A stretch of DNA of 64,000 bases, taken from contig JBFMHC010000006.1 in NCBI GenBank assembly GCA_040751755.1, positions 1 through 64,000 on the forward strand, read 5' to 3'. Positions within the stretch are counted from its first letter, which is position 1. Every line of letters starts with the position of its first letter. Shown here piece by piece: positions 17,175-25,520 of this stretch. The notes under the pieces are model-generated. The model saw only the letters and a program-made list of their open reading frames with translations, was not told the DNA's origin and did not search any database. Position numbers and translations under genes: made by a program. Origin of the DNA: PFJX01 sp040751755. GTDB taxonomy: Bacteria; Pseudomonadota; Gammaproteobacteria; Burkholderiales; Thiobacillaceae.

Positions 17175-18260
17175 ATGTCCGTGTCCGAACAACAGGTGCA
17201 AGCAGCCCTCAAGGAACTCATCGATCCGAACACCCAGAAGGACTTCATCAGCACCAAGTCCGTCAAGAACGTGAAGGTGGACGGCGACAAGGTGAGCCTG
17301 GACGTGGTCCTGCCGTACCCCGCGAAGATGGTGGCGGGCGAGATCAAGGCCATGATCGAGGACAAGATCAAGGCCGCCACCGGCGCCGCCGCCAGCGCCA
17401 ACGTGACCTGGAAGGTGGTCGCGCACAGCGTGCAGAAGGGCGTGAAGCTGATCCCGGGCGTGAAGAACATCATCGCCGTCGCCTCCGGCAAGGGTGGCGT
17501 GGGCAAGTCCACCACCGCCGTCAACCTGGCCCTGGCCCTGGCCGCCGAGGGCGCCAACGTCGGCATGCTGGACGCCGACATCTACGGCCCCTCGCAACCC
17601 ACCATGCTGGGCATCCACGGCCGCCCCGAGTCGCCGGACGGCCAGAACCTGGAGCCCATGATCGGCCACGGCATCCAGGCCATGTCCATCGGCTTCATGA
17701 TCGACGTCGAGACCCCCATGGTGTGGCGCGGCCCCATGGTCACCCAGGCCCTGGAGCAGCTGCTCAACAACACCAAGTGGAAGGACCTGGACTACCTGGT
17801 GGTCGACCTGCCCCCCGGCACCGGCGACATCCAGCTGACCCTGGCGCAGCGCGTGCCGGTGACCGGCGCGGTGATCGTCACCACGCCGCAGGACATCGCC
17901 CTGATCGACGCGCGCAAGGGCCTGAAGATGTTCGAGAAGGTGGGCGTGCCCATCCTCGGCATCGTCGAGAACATGTCCCTGCACATCTGCTCGAAGTGCG
18001 GCCATGAGGAGCGCATCTTCGGCGAGGGCGGTGGCGAGCGCATGTGCAAGGACTACGGCGTCGAGTTCCTCGGCGGCCTGCCGCTCGACATCCACATCCG
18101 CGAGGACGCCGACACCGGCAAGCCCTCCGTGGTCGCCGACGCGGACAGCCGCATCTCCCAGATCTACCGCCAGATCGCGCGCCGCGTCGCCGTGAAGGTG
18201 GGCGACCTGGCCGTGGATCACAGCTCCAAGTTCCCCAGCATCGTGATCCAGAACAGCTGA
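17175..18260 (+). CDS. apbC: Iron-sulfur cluster carrier protein ApbC/Mrp
   Basis: The protein has 361 residues. An N-terminal DUF59/MIP18-like domain (residues 1-90) precedes a P-loop ATPase with the deviant Walker A GKGGVGKST at ~100-108. The CSKCGHEE motif near residue 275 contains the CxxC that binds a labile [4Fe-4S] cluster. ApbC/Mrp proteins carry Fe-S clusters to apo-enzymes in the cytoplasm. The leader carries an 18-bp palindrome and a long stem (GGCGGGAG near 17092 pairing with CTCCCGCC near 17132). A terminator follows the gene. Confidence 0.93.
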   Translation: MSVSEQQVQAALKELIDPNTQKDFISTKSVKNVKVDGDKVSLDVVLPYPAKMVAGEIKAMIEDKIKAATGAAASANVTWKVVAHSVQKGVKLIPGVKNIIAVASGKGGVGKSTTAVNLALALAAEGANVGMLDADIYGPSQPTMLGIHGRPESPDGQNLEPMIGHGIQAMSIGFMIDVETPMVWRGPMVTQALEQLLNNTKWKDLDYLVVDLPPGTGDIQLTLAQRVPVTGAVIVTTPQDIALIDARKGLKMFEKVGVPILGIVENMSLHICSKCGHEERIFGEGGGERMCKDYGVEFLGGLPLDIHIREDADTGKPSVVADADSRISQIYRQIARRVAVKVGDLAVDHSSKFPSIVIQNS

Positions 18261-18277
18261 TCTTCAGGCTGCAAGGG

Positions 18278-18311
18278 AAGGGCGTGCGGTATCATCCGCA
18301 CGCCCTTTTCA
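18278..18311 (+). terminator. Rho-independent terminator after apbC
   Basis: GGGCGTGCGG (18280-18289) pairs with CCGCACGCCC (18296-18305) around TATCAT and is followed by TTTTC. Confidence 0.88.
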
Positions 18312-18338
18312 TTTCATTCGCAAACAGCAGCGCGCATC

Positions 18339-18905
18339 ATGAGCATCAAGTCCGACAAGTGGATCCGTCGCATGGCGGCGGAACACGGCATGATCGAGCC
18401 GTTCGAGCCCGGCCAGGTCAAGAGCGTCAACGGCGAACGCATCGTCTCCTACGGCACCTCCAGCTACGGCTACGACGTGCGCTGCGCGAACGAATTCAAG
18501 CTGTTCACCGATATCAACACCACCATCGTCGATCCGAAGAACTTCGACCCGAACTCCTTCGTCGAGGTGAAGGGCGACTCCTGCATCATCCCGCCCAACT
18601 CCTTCGCCCTCGCGCGCACCGTGGAGTACTTCCGCATCCCGCGCAACGTGCTGGTGGTGTGCCTGGGCAAGAGCACCTACGCGCGCTGCGGCATCATCGT
18701 CAACGTCACGCCGCTGGAGCCGGAGTGGGAAGGGCACGTGACCCTGGAGTTCTCCAACACCACTCCCCTGCCGGCGCGCATCTACGCCAACGAGGGCGTG
18801 GCGCAGATGCTGTTTTTCGAGAGCGACGAGCAGTGCGACACTTCCTACCGCGACCGCGGCGGCAAGTACCAGGGCCAGACCGGCGTCACCCTGCCCAAGA
18901 TCTAG
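18339..18905 (+). CDS. dcd: dCTP deaminase
   Basis: The protein has 188 residues, the normal family length. It contains SYGYDVRCANEFKLF, KSTYARCGIIVNVTPLEPEWEGHVTLEFSNTT-type residues with the catalytic Glu and GKYQGQTGVTLPKI at the C-terminus. The enzyme is a homotrimer that deaminates dCTP to dUTP for dTTP synthesis. It has its own unit between the apbC terminator and the decarboxylase promoter. Confidence 0.95.
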   Translation: MSIKSDKWIRRMAAEHGMIEPFEPGQVKSVNGERIVSYGTSSYGYDVRCANEFKLFTDINTTIVDPKNFDPNSFVEVKGDSCIIPPNSFALARTVEYFRIPRNVLVVCLGKSTYARCGIIVNVTPLEPEWEGHVTLEFSNTTPLPARIYANEGVAQMLFFESDEQCDTSYRDRGGKYQGQTGVTLPKI

Positions 18906-18916
18906 GCGCTCAATAA

Positions 18917-18948
18917 TTCACAAACGGCCGGCGCGGGCTTTCTATAAT
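18917..18948 (+). promoter_or_regulatory. Candidate promoter of the decarboxylase gene
   Basis: A consensus -10 TATAAT lies at 18943-18948. The nearest -35-like element, TTCACA at 18917-18922, is 20 bases upstream, longer than ideal, so the -35 is uncertain. Confidence 0.5.
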
Positions 18949-18984
18949 CCGCGCCATCTTTTCGCCTCCCTCTAGGATCAGGCC

Positions 18985-21225
18985 ATGCGTTTCCATTTCC
19001 CGGTCATCATCATCGACGAGGACTTCCGCTCCGAGAACGCCTCCGGCCTGGGCATCCGCGCCCTCGCCAAGGCCCTGGAGGACGAGCGCATGGAGGTCCT
19101 GGGCGTCACCAGCTATGGCGACCTGGCCTCGTTCGCGCAGCAGCAGAGCCGCGCCTCCGCCTTCATCCTCTCGGTGGACGACGAGGAGTTCGCGGGCGAG
19201 GAGGCGGACGCCACGATCGCCGAGCTGCGCGCCTTCGTCGAGGAGATCCGCTTCCGCAACCGCGACATCCCCATCTTCCTGTACGGCGAGACGCGCACCT
19301 CGCGCCACATCCCGAACGACGTGCTGCGCGAGCTGCACGGCTTCATCCACATGTACGAGGACACGCCGGAGTTCATCGCCCGCAACATCAAGCGCGAGGT
19401 GACCGCCTACCTGGATTCGCTGCCGCCGCCGTTCTTCCGCGCCCTCACGCACTATGCCGCGGACGGCTCCTACTCCTGGCATTGCCCCGGCCATTCCGGC
19501 GGCGTGGCCTTCCTGAAGAGCCCGGTGGGGCAGATGTTCCACCAGTTCTTCGGCGAGAACCTGCTGCGTGCCGACGTGTGCAACGCGGTCGAGGAGCTGG
19601 GCCAGCTGCTCGACCACACCGGCCCGGTGGCGGCCTCGGAGCGCAACGCGGCGCGCATCTTCAACTGCGACCACCTGTTCTTCGTCACCAACGGCACCTC
19701 GACCTCGAACAAGATCGTCTGGCACGCCACCGTGGCGCCGGGCGACGTGGTGGTGGTGGACCGCAACTGCCACAAGTCCATCCTGCACGCCATCATCATG
19801 ACCGGGGCGATCCCGGTGTTCCTGATGCCGACGCGCAACCACTACGGCATCATCGGCCCGATCCCGAAGGCCGAATTCGAGTGGGAGAACATCCGCAAGA
19901 AGATCGCCGCCCACCCCTTCGTCACCGACAAGGACGCCAAGCCGCGCGTGCTCACCATCACCCAGTCCACCTACGACGGCATCATGTACAACGTCGAGGA
20001 GATCAAGGCGGAGCTGGACGGCAAGATCGACACCCTGCACTTCGACGAGGCCTGGCTGCCGCACGCCGCCTTCCACGACTTCTACGGCGACTACCACGCC
20101 ATCGGCGCGGACCGGCCGCGCTGCGAGGAGTCCATGGTGTTCTCCACCCAGTCCACGCACAAGCTGCTGGCCGGCCTTTCCCAGGCCTCGCAGATCCTGG
20201 TGCAGGACGCGCAGAAGCATAAGCTGGACCGCGACGTGTTCAACGAGGCCTTCCTCATGCACACCTCCACCTCCCCGCAGTACGCCATCATCGCCTCCTG
20301 CGACGTGGCGGCGGCGATGATGGAAGAGCCGGGCGGCACCGCCCTGGTCGAGGAGTCGATCGCCGAGGCCCTGGATTTCCGCCGCGCCATGCGCAAGGTG
20401 GGCGAGGAGTGGGGCTCGGACTGGTGGTTCAAGGTGTGGGGCCCCGCCGACCTCTCGGAGGAGGGCATCGAGGAGCGCGATGCCTGGATGCTCAAGGCGG
20501 GCGAGGGCTGGCACGGCTTCGGCGACCTGGCGCCGGGCTTCAATCTGCTGGACCCGATCAAGGCCACGGTCATCACCCCCGGCCTCAACATGGAGGGCGA
20601 CTTCGCCGAGGAGATCGGCATCCCCGCCGCCATCGTCACCAAGTACCTCGCCGAGCATGGCGTGATCGTCGAGAAGACCGGGCTCTATTCCTTTTTCATC
20701 ATGTTCACCATCGGCATCACCAAGGGCCGCTGGAACACCATGGTGACCGAACTGCAGCAGTTCAAGGACGACTACGACCGCAACCAGCCGCTGTGGCGCG
20801 TGATGCCAGAGTTTGTCGCCAAGCATCCGCGTTACGAGCGGGTCGGCCTCAAGGACCTGTGCGACCAGATCCACGCCATCTACAAGGCCAACGACGTGGC
20901 GCGCCTGACCACCGAGATGTACCTGTCCGAGATCGTGCCCGCCATGAAGCCCGCCGACGCCTTCGCGCGGATGGCGCACAAGGAGATCGAGCGGGTGGAG
21001 ATCGACCACCTGGAAGGTCGCGTCACCTCCATCCTGCTCACGCCCTATCCGCCTGGCATCCCGCTCTTGATCCCGGGCGAGCGCTTCAACGCGACCATCG
21101 TGCGCTACCTCAAGTTCACCCGCGAGTTCAACGAGAAGTTCCCCGGCTTCGAGACCGACGTGCACGGCCTGGTGAAAGACAAGTCCAACGGCCACACGCG
21201 CTATTTCGTCGACTGCGTCGCCTGA
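18985..21225 (+). CDS. Orn/Lys/Arg decarboxylase (PLP-dependent, fold type I)
   Basis: The protein has 746 residues with the three family regions: an N-terminal wing (response-regulator-like, residues 1-125), the PLP-binding core and a C-terminal domain. The core has SWHCPGHSGG, the Asp-binding HFDEAWLPHAAFH and the PLP lysine in STQSTHKLLAG. The family decarboxylates arginine, lysine or ornithine to a diamine plus CO2 and acts as a cytoplasmic oligomer in acid resistance or polyamine supply. Length and start are closer to AdiA than to the biosynthetic SpeA type, but substrate choice cannot be settled by reading. No antiporter gene adjoins it. Confidence 0.88.
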   Translation: MRFHFPVIIIDEDFRSENASGLGIRALAKALEDERMEVLGVTSYGDLASFAQQQSRASAFILSVDDEEFAGEEADATIAELRAFVEEIRFRNRDIPIFLYGETRTSRHIPNDVLRELHGFIHMYEDTPEFIARNIKREVTAYLDSLPPPFFRALTHYAADGSYSWHCPGHSGGVAFLKSPVGQMFHQFFGENLLRADVCNAVEELGQLLDHTGPVAASERNAARIFNCDHLFFVTNGTSTSNKIVWHATVAPGDVVVVDRNCHKSILHAIIMTGAIPVFLMPTRNHYGIIGPIPKAEFEWENIRKKIAAHPFVTDKDAKPRVLTITQSTYDGIMYNVEEIKAELDGKIDTLHFDEAWLPHAAFHDFYGDYHAIGADRPRCEESMVFSTQSTHKLLAGLSQASQILVQDAQKHKLDRDVFNEAFLMHTSTSPQYAIIASCDVAAAMMEEPGGTALVEESIAEALDFRRAMRKVGEEWGSDWWFKVWGPADLSEEGIEERDAWMLKAGEGWHGFGDLAPGFNLLDPIKATVITPGLNMEGDFAEEIGIPAAIVTKYLAEHGVIVEKTGLYSFFIMFTIGITKGRWNTMVTELQQFKDDYDRNQPLWRVMPEFVAKHPRYERVGLKDLCDQIHAIYKANDVARLTTEMYLSEIVPAMKPADAFARMAHKEIERVEIDHLEGRVTSILLTPYPPGIPLLIPGERFNATIVRYLKFTREFNEKFPGFETDVHGLVKDKSNGHTRYFVDCVA

Positions 21226-21230
21226 CGGTC

Positions 21231-21259
21231 TTGCTATCTGCCTGATTCGCCAATAGAAT
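21231..21259 (+). promoter_or_regulatory. Sigma-70 promoter of the rpsF cluster
   Basis: TTGCTA (21231-21236), a 17-base spacer and TAGAAT (21254-21259) give a good housekeeping promoter about 105 bases before rpsF. Confidence 0.75.
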
Positions 21260-21271
21260 CCCGCTCTTCCC

Positions 21272-21352
21272 CGAATCCGTCCGGTTCCGTGCCGGGCGGA
21301 TTCGTCTTTCCGCCTTGCCGCACCCCGAGCGCACGGGGGTGGCCTTAGCCCA
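21272..21352 (+). promoter_or_regulatory. Structured leader of rpsF, possible S6:S18 autoregulatory element
   Basis: Two hairpins can form in the leader. GAATCCGTCCGG pairs with CCGGGCGGATTC around 21282-21312, and CACCCC pairs with GGGGTG around 21321-21344. Leaders of rpsF in many bacteria bind the S6:S18 complex; whether this one has the required CCG bulge was not shown. Confidence 0.4.
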
Positions 21353-21364
21353 AAAGGAGCTTCA

Positions 21365-21742
21365 ATGCGTCACTACGAGATTGTTTTCCTCGTCCATCCG
21401 GACCAGAGCGAGCAGGTGCCCGCCATGGTCGAGCGTTACAAGAGCCAGATCGCCGCGCGCGACGGCCGCGTCCATCGCCTGGAAGACTGGGGCCGTCTGC
21501 AGCTGGCCTACACCATCCAGAAGATGCACAAGGCCCACTACGTGCTGATGAACATCGAGTGCGATCAGGAGACCCTGAACGAACTGGAGCACGGCTTCCG
21601 CTTCAATGACGCGATCCTGCGTCACCTCACCCTGGTGCGCGATGAGGCCATCACCGGCCCGTCCCCCATGATGAAGGGCGAGAAGGCGCGCAACCTGCTG
21701 GCCCCGCAGGGCGCCACCGAAGCCGCCGAGCAAGCCGCCTGA
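21365..21742 (+). CDS. rpsF: 30S ribosomal protein bS6
   Basis: The protein has 125 residues with the S6 pattern MRHYEIVFLVHPDQSEQVP at the start, DWGRLQLAYTIQK and the C-terminal RFNDAILRHLTLV, followed by an Ala/Glu-rich tail. S6 binds the central domain of 16S rRNA with S18. AAAGGAG stands just upstream. The stop TGA overlaps the proposed CTG start of priB. Confidence 0.96.
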   Translation: MRHYEIVFLVHPDQSEQVPAMVERYKSQIAARDGRVHRLEDWGRLQLAYTIQKMHKAHYVLMNIECDQETLNELEHGFRFNDAILRHLTLVRDEAITGPSPMMKGEKARNLLAPQGATEAAEQAA

Positions 21743-22035
21743 ATCGCTTCGAGCTGAGTGCCCGGCTGCTGGAACACGGCGGCCTGCGCCACACCCCGGC
21801 CGGCATCGCCGTCCTCCGCGTCAAGGCTGTGCACGCCGGCGCGCAGAGCGAGGCCAAGCGCCAGCGGCAGGTTGAGATCGAGACGGAACTGGTGGCCTTC
21901 GGCGCAGTGGCCGAGTCGCTCGCCCGGCTTCCGGCGGGCAGGACCGTCAGGGTCGCCGGGTTCCTCGATCGCAAGGGCGTGAACAACCCCCAGCTCGAAC
22001 TGCACGTGACCGAATTTGGATTAATTGAGGAGTAA
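21739..22035 (+). CDS. priB: Primosomal replication protein N (PriB), likely CTG start
   Basis: The frame encodes an OB-fold protein whose N-terminus NRFELSARLLEHGGLRHTPA matches betaproteobacterial PriB, which usually begins with Met-Asn at this point. The codon in that position is CTG (21739-21741), overlapping the rpsF stop. The first ATG/GTG/TTG in frame is GTG at 21829, which would remove the first beta-strands, so a CTG start giving 98 residues is preferred. PriB is a single-stranded-DNA binding protein that aids PriA in restarting replication forks. It lies in the conserved rpsF-priB-rpsR-rplI order. Confidence 0.85.
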   Translation: MNRFELSARLLEHGGLRHTPAGIAVLRVKAVHAGAQSEAKRQRQVEIETELVAFGAVAESLARLPAGRTVRVAGFLDRKGVNNPQLELHVTEFGLIEE

Positions 22036-22039
22036 CGAA

Positions 22040-22312
22040 ATGGCTTTCATCAAACGCAAGCCCCGTCCGAAGAACCCCAACGGCGGCGCCCTGTTCCGCC
22101 GCAAGAAGTTCTGCCGCTTCACCGTCGAGAAGGTGAAAGAGGTGGACTACAAGGATGTCGACGTCCTGAAGGACTTCATCAACGAGCAGGGCAAGATCAT
22201 CCCCGCCCGCATCACCGGCACCAAGGCCCGCTACCAGCGCCAGCTGTCCACCGCCATCGAGCGCGCGCGCTTCCTGGCCCTGCTGCCCTACACCGACCAA
22301 CACAACATCTGA
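22040..22312 (+). CDS. rpsR: 30S ribosomal protein bS18
   Basis: The protein has 90 residues with the typical FCRFT near the N-terminus, the KIIPARITGTKARYQRQLS core and a C-terminal ARFLALLPYTD. The ATG at 22040 has GAGGAG at 22027-22032, four bases after the end of priB is passed; an upstream start at 22025 would bury that site. S18 pairs with S6 on the small-subunit platform. Confidence 0.96.
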   Translation: MAFIKRKPRPKNPNGGALFRRKKFCRFTVEKVKEVDYKDVDVLKDFINEQGKIIPARITGTKARYQRQLSTAIERARFLALLPYTDQHNI

Positions 22313-22327
22313 GATCAGGAGCACGAC

Positions 22328-22777
22328 ATGGAAATCATCCTGATGGATAAAGTGGCCAACCTGGGCAACCTGGGCGACGTGGTCCGCGTCAAGGACGGCT
22401 ACGCCCGCAACTACCTGATCCCCCAGGGCATGGCGAAGCGCGCCAACAAGGCCAACATCGCCGCCTTCGAGGAACGCAAGGCGGAGCTGGAGAAGCAGGC
22501 CGCCGAGAAACTGGCCAGCGCCCAGGCGCGTGCCGAGCAGCTGAACGGTTTTACCGTGCAGGTCGCGCAGAAGGCCGGTGTCGACGGCCGTCTGTTCGGT
22601 TCCGTCACCAACGTGGACATCGCCGAGGCCCTCACCGCCGCCGGCCATGCCGTGGCGAAGGGCGAGGTGCGCATGCCCGAGGGCCCGTTCAAGGCCGTGG
22701 GCGAGTACCCCGTGACCCTGTCCCTGCACACCGACGTCACCTGCGAGATCACCGTCGCGGTGGTCGGCCTGGGCTGA
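22328..22777 (+). CDS. rplI: 50S ribosomal protein bL9
   Basis: The protein has 149 residues. The N-terminal rRNA-binding domain has MEIILMDKVANLGNLGDVV and the Gly/Lys loop (VKDGYARNYLIPQGMA). A long connecting helix and the C-terminal domain (DGRLFGSVTNVDIAEAL) follow. It closes the ribosomal cluster; AGGAGC lies before the ATG. Confidence 0.96.
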   Translation: MEIILMDKVANLGNLGDVVRVKDGYARNYLIPQGMAKRANKANIAAFEERKAELEKQAAEKLASAQARAEQLNGFTVQVAQKAGVDGRLFGSVTNVDIAEALTAAGHAVAKGEVRMPEGPFKAVGEYPVTLSLHTDVTCEITVAVVGLG

Positions 22778-22787
22778 CGACGTACCT

Positions 22788-22832
22788 CACCCCTCTCCCT
22801 TGAGGGGAGAGGGGCAGGGCAGAGGGTGAGGG
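22788..22832. repeat. GC-rich palindromic repeat (CCCTCTCCC family)
   Basis: CCCTCTCCC and GGGGAGAGGG arms around TTGA, flanked by an outer CTCACCC...GGGTGAG pair. The same family occurs inside alr and trpC, near ispH and in the hydrogenase operon. Confidence 0.8.
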
Positions 22833-22858
22833 CCGCGCAAGCGGCCCTTGTCTTTTCT
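22829..22858 (+). terminator. Terminator after rplI
   Basis: AGGGCCGC (22829-22836), GCAA loop and GCGGCCCT (22841-22848), followed by TTGTCTTTTC. A -10-like TAAAAT for dnaB follows at 22864-22869. Confidence 0.8.
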
Positions 22859-22895
22859 TCGGCTAAAATCCGCCTTCCCCCTCGCGCACATCCCC

Positions 22896-24296
22896 ATGTC
22901 CAGCGTCCTCGACCAAGAGCTCTCCGCCCTCAAGCTGCCGCCCCATTCCGTGGAGGCGGAGCAGTCGGTGCTGGGGGGCCTGCTGCTCGAGAACAACGCC
23001 TGGGAGCGCATCGCCGACCTGATCGTCGAGCACGACTTCTACCGCGCCGACCACCGCGCGATCTGGCGCCAGATCACACGCCTGGTGTCGGACAACAAGC
23101 CCGCCGACGTGGTCACCGTGGCGGAGGCGCTGGAGTCCCTGGGCACCCTCGATGACGTGGGCGGCCTCGCCTACCTCGCGGCACTGGCGCAGAACACGCC
23201 GTCCGCCGCCAACATCCGCCGCTACGCGGAGATCGTGCGCGAGCGCGCCATCCTGCGCAAACTCGCCGAGGTGGGCACCGGCATCGCCGAATCGGCGTTC
23301 ACCCCGGCAGGCCGTTCCGCCACCGAGATCCTCGACGAAGCCGAGGCGAAGGTGTTCGAGATCAAGGAGGCCGGGGCCAAGGCCAACCAGGGCTTCCTGC
23401 ACATGCAGCCGCTGTTGATGGAGGTGGTGACGCGCATCGACGAGCTGTACAACCGCGAGAACCCCAACGAGGTCACCGGCGTGCCCACCGGCTTCGCCGA
23501 TCTCGACACCAAGACCTCCGGCCTGCAACCGGGCGACCTGATCATCGTCGCCGGCCGCCCCTCCATGGGCAAGACCGCGTTCAGCCTCAACATCGCCGAG
23601 AACGTGGCCCTCGACACCAACCACTCGGTGGCCGTGTTCAGCATGGAGATGGGCGCCGCGCAGCTGGTGATGCGTATGCTCGGTTCGGTCGGGCGCCTGG
23701 ACCAGCACAAGCTGCGCACCGGCCGTATCTCCGAGGACGACTGGCCGCGCCTCACGCACGCCCTCGGGCGCCTCAACGAGACGCCGCTGTACATCGACGA
23801 ATCGCCGGGCCTCACGGCCATGGAGGTGCGCGCCCGCGCCCGTCGCCTGGCGCGCCAGGTCAAGGACAGCAAGCCGCTCGGCCTCATCGTCATCGACTAC
23901 CTGCAACTGATGTCCGGAACCGGCAGCGGCGAGAACCGCGCCACCGAGATCTCCGACATCTCGCGCTCGCTCAAGGGCCTGGCCAAGGAACTGCACGTGC
24001 CGGTGATCGCCCTCTCGCAGCTCAACCGCTCGCTGGAACAGCGCCCCAACAAGCGCCCGGTGATGTCCGACCTGCGCGAATCGGGCGCCATCGAGCAGGA
24101 CGCGGACGTGATCCTGTTCATCTACCGCGACGAGGTCTACAACCCGGACAGCCAGGACAAGGGCACCGCCGAGATCATCATCGGCAAGCAGCGTAACGGC
24201 CCGATCGGCACGGTGCGGCTCACCTTCCTGGGCGAGTTCACGCGCTTCGAGAACTACGCCGGCGGCCTGCCTGACAACTTCGGCGGGGGCGAGTAG
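22896..24296 (+). CDS. dnaB: Replicative DNA helicase DnaB
   Basis: The protein has 466 residues. The N-terminal domain (1-~150) starts the PPHSVEAEQSVLGGLLL pattern. The RecA-like motor has Walker A GRPSMGKTA, the sensor stretch VFSMEMGA, Walker B LIVIDYLQLM and the arginine-finger region (SDLRESGAIEQDAD). The ring hexamer unwinds DNA 5' to 3' at the fork. No intein is present. The ATG at 22896 gives the standard N-terminus; it lies 27 bases after a -10-like TAAAAT. Confidence 0.96.
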   Translation: MSSVLDQELSALKLPPHSVEAEQSVLGGLLLENNAWERIADLIVEHDFYRADHRAIWRQITRLVSDNKPADVVTVAEALESLGTLDDVGGLAYLAALAQNTPSAANIRRYAEIVRERAILRKLAEVGTGIAESAFTPAGRSATEILDEAEAKVFEIKEAGAKANQGFLHMQPLLMEVVTRIDELYNRENPNEVTGVPTGFADLDTKTSGLQPGDLIIVAGRPSMGKTAFSLNIAENVALDTNHSVAVFSMEMGAAQLVMRMLGSVGRLDQHKLRTGRISEDDWPRLTHALGRLNETPLYIDESPGLTAMEVRARARRLARQVKDSKPLGLIVIDYLQLMSGTGSGENRATEISDISRSLKGLAKELHVPVIALSQLNRSLEQRPNKRPVMSDLRESGAIEQDADVILFIYRDEVYNPDSQDKGTAEIIIGKQRNGPIGTVRLTFLGEFTRFENYAGGLPDNFGGGE

Positions 24297-24347
24297 GTGC
24301 GCGCGCCGCCCCGCCCCGGCGCATTTTCCTGACGCCGAGCCGCCTCC

Positions 24348-25502
24348 ATGCGTCCGCTCACCGCCTACATCGACGCCGCGGCCCTGACCCACAACCTGGG
24401 TGTGGCGCGCGCCGCCGCGCCCACCAGCAAGGTCATCGCCGTGATCAAGGCCAACGGCTACGGCCACGGCCTGCTGCGCGTCGCGCGTGCCCTGCGCACC
24501 GCCGACGGCTTCGCCGTGCTGAGCCTCGACGAGGCCGCGCAACTGCGCGCGCAGGGCTACACCCATCCCATCGTCCTCCTGGAAGGCTTCTTCGCCCCCG
24601 ACGAGCTGCCGGAGATCGCCCGCCTGCGCCTGCGTCCGGTGATCCACCGCGACGACCAGGTCGAGATCCTCGGCCGCGCGCGCATCGACCACCGCCTCGA
24701 CGTGTTGCTCAAGGTCGACACCGGCATGCATCGCCTGGGCGTGTCGCCAAGGCGCGCGCCGGCGCTCCTGGAGCGCCTGCAGGCCCTGCCGCAGGTGGCC
24801 GGCGTGACCCTGATGACGCACTTCGCGCGCGCCGACGAAGCCGCGGTGGGCGTGGCGGAACAGTTGGCGGTGTTCAACACTCTGCTCCCCTCCCCCCCCG
24901 GGGGAGGGGCCGGGGGTGAGGGAGCAACGTCCCCAGCAACAAACGCCGCGCCCTCACCCCAACCCTCTCCCGGCGGGAGAGGGGGCTACCCCGCCAGCCT
25001 CGCCAATTCGGCGGCCCTGCTGCGCTACCCGGAGAGCCATGCCGAGTGGGTGCGTCCGGGCATCATGCTGTACGGTGCCTCGCCGTTCGCCGAGCTGTCC
25101 GGTAGCGACCTGGGCCTGTTGCCGGCCATGCACCTGGAGAGCCAGCTCATCTCCGTGCGCCACGTGCGCAAGGGCGAAGGCGTCGGCTATGGCCATGCAT
25201 TCGTCGCGGAGCGCGACACCCTGGTGGGCGTGGTCGCCTGCGGCTACGCCGACGGCTACCCCCGTCATGCCCCCACCGGCACGCCGGTGCTGGTGGCGGG
25301 GCGGCCCGCCCGTACCCTTGGCCGCGTGTCCATGGACATGCTGTGCGTGGACCTCGGGCCGGTGCCAGGCGCCCACGTCGGCAGCCCGGTGACCCTCTGG
25401 GGGCAGGGGCTGCCGGTCGAGCAGGTCGCCGCCGCCGCCGGCACCATCGCCTATGAGTTGCTGACCGCGCTCGCGCCGCGCGTGCGCATTGAAGAAACCT
25501 GA
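24348..25502 (+). CDS. alr: Alanine racemase with in-frame palindromic-repeat insertion
   Basis: The protein has 384 residues against ~355 for relatives. The PLP lysine lies in VIKANGYGHG (residues ~33-42), and the C-terminal Tyr in GVGYGHAF and the AGYADGYPR-like stretch (CGYADGYPRH) are present, so the enzyme should convert L-Ala to D-Ala for peptidoglycan. Between FNTLL and SLANSAALLRYP about 35 residues rich in Pro, Gly and Ser (such as PSPPGGGAGGEG and PSPQPSPGGRGG) are inserted; the DNA there (24885-24985) consists of two palindromic repeats in inverted order. The reading frame is kept. The insertion lies in a region between barrel helices and may be tolerated as a loop. Confidence 0.93.
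   Translation: MRPLTAYIDAAALTHNLGVARAAAPTSKVIAVIKANGYGHGLLRVARALRTADGFAVLSLDEAAQLRAQGYTHPIVLLEGFFAPDELPEIARLRLRPVIHRDDQVEILGRARIDHRLDVLLKVDTGMHRLGVSPRRAPALLERLQALPQVAGVTLMTHFARADEAAVGVAEQLAVFNTLLPSPPGGGAGGEGATSPATNAAPSPQPSPGGRGGYPASLANSAALLRYPESHAEWVRPGIMLYGASPFAELSGSDLGLLPAMHLESQLISVRHVRKGEGVGYGHAFVAERDTLVGVVACGYADGYPRHAPTGTPVLVAGRPARTLGRVSMDMLCVDLGPVPGAHVGSPVTLWGQGLPVEQVAAAAGTIAYELLTALAPRVRIEET
24885..24985. repeat. Inverted pair of palindromic repeats inside alr
   Basis: The first unit (24885-24922) is CTCCCCTCC...GGGGGAGGGG followed by GGGGGTGAGGG. The second (24951-24985) is CCCTCACCCC then CCCTCTCCC...GGGAGAGGG. They are reverse copies of each other, as in BIME-type arrangements. Confidence 0.85.
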
Positions 25503-25520
25503 CCTAGACAGACCATCGCC

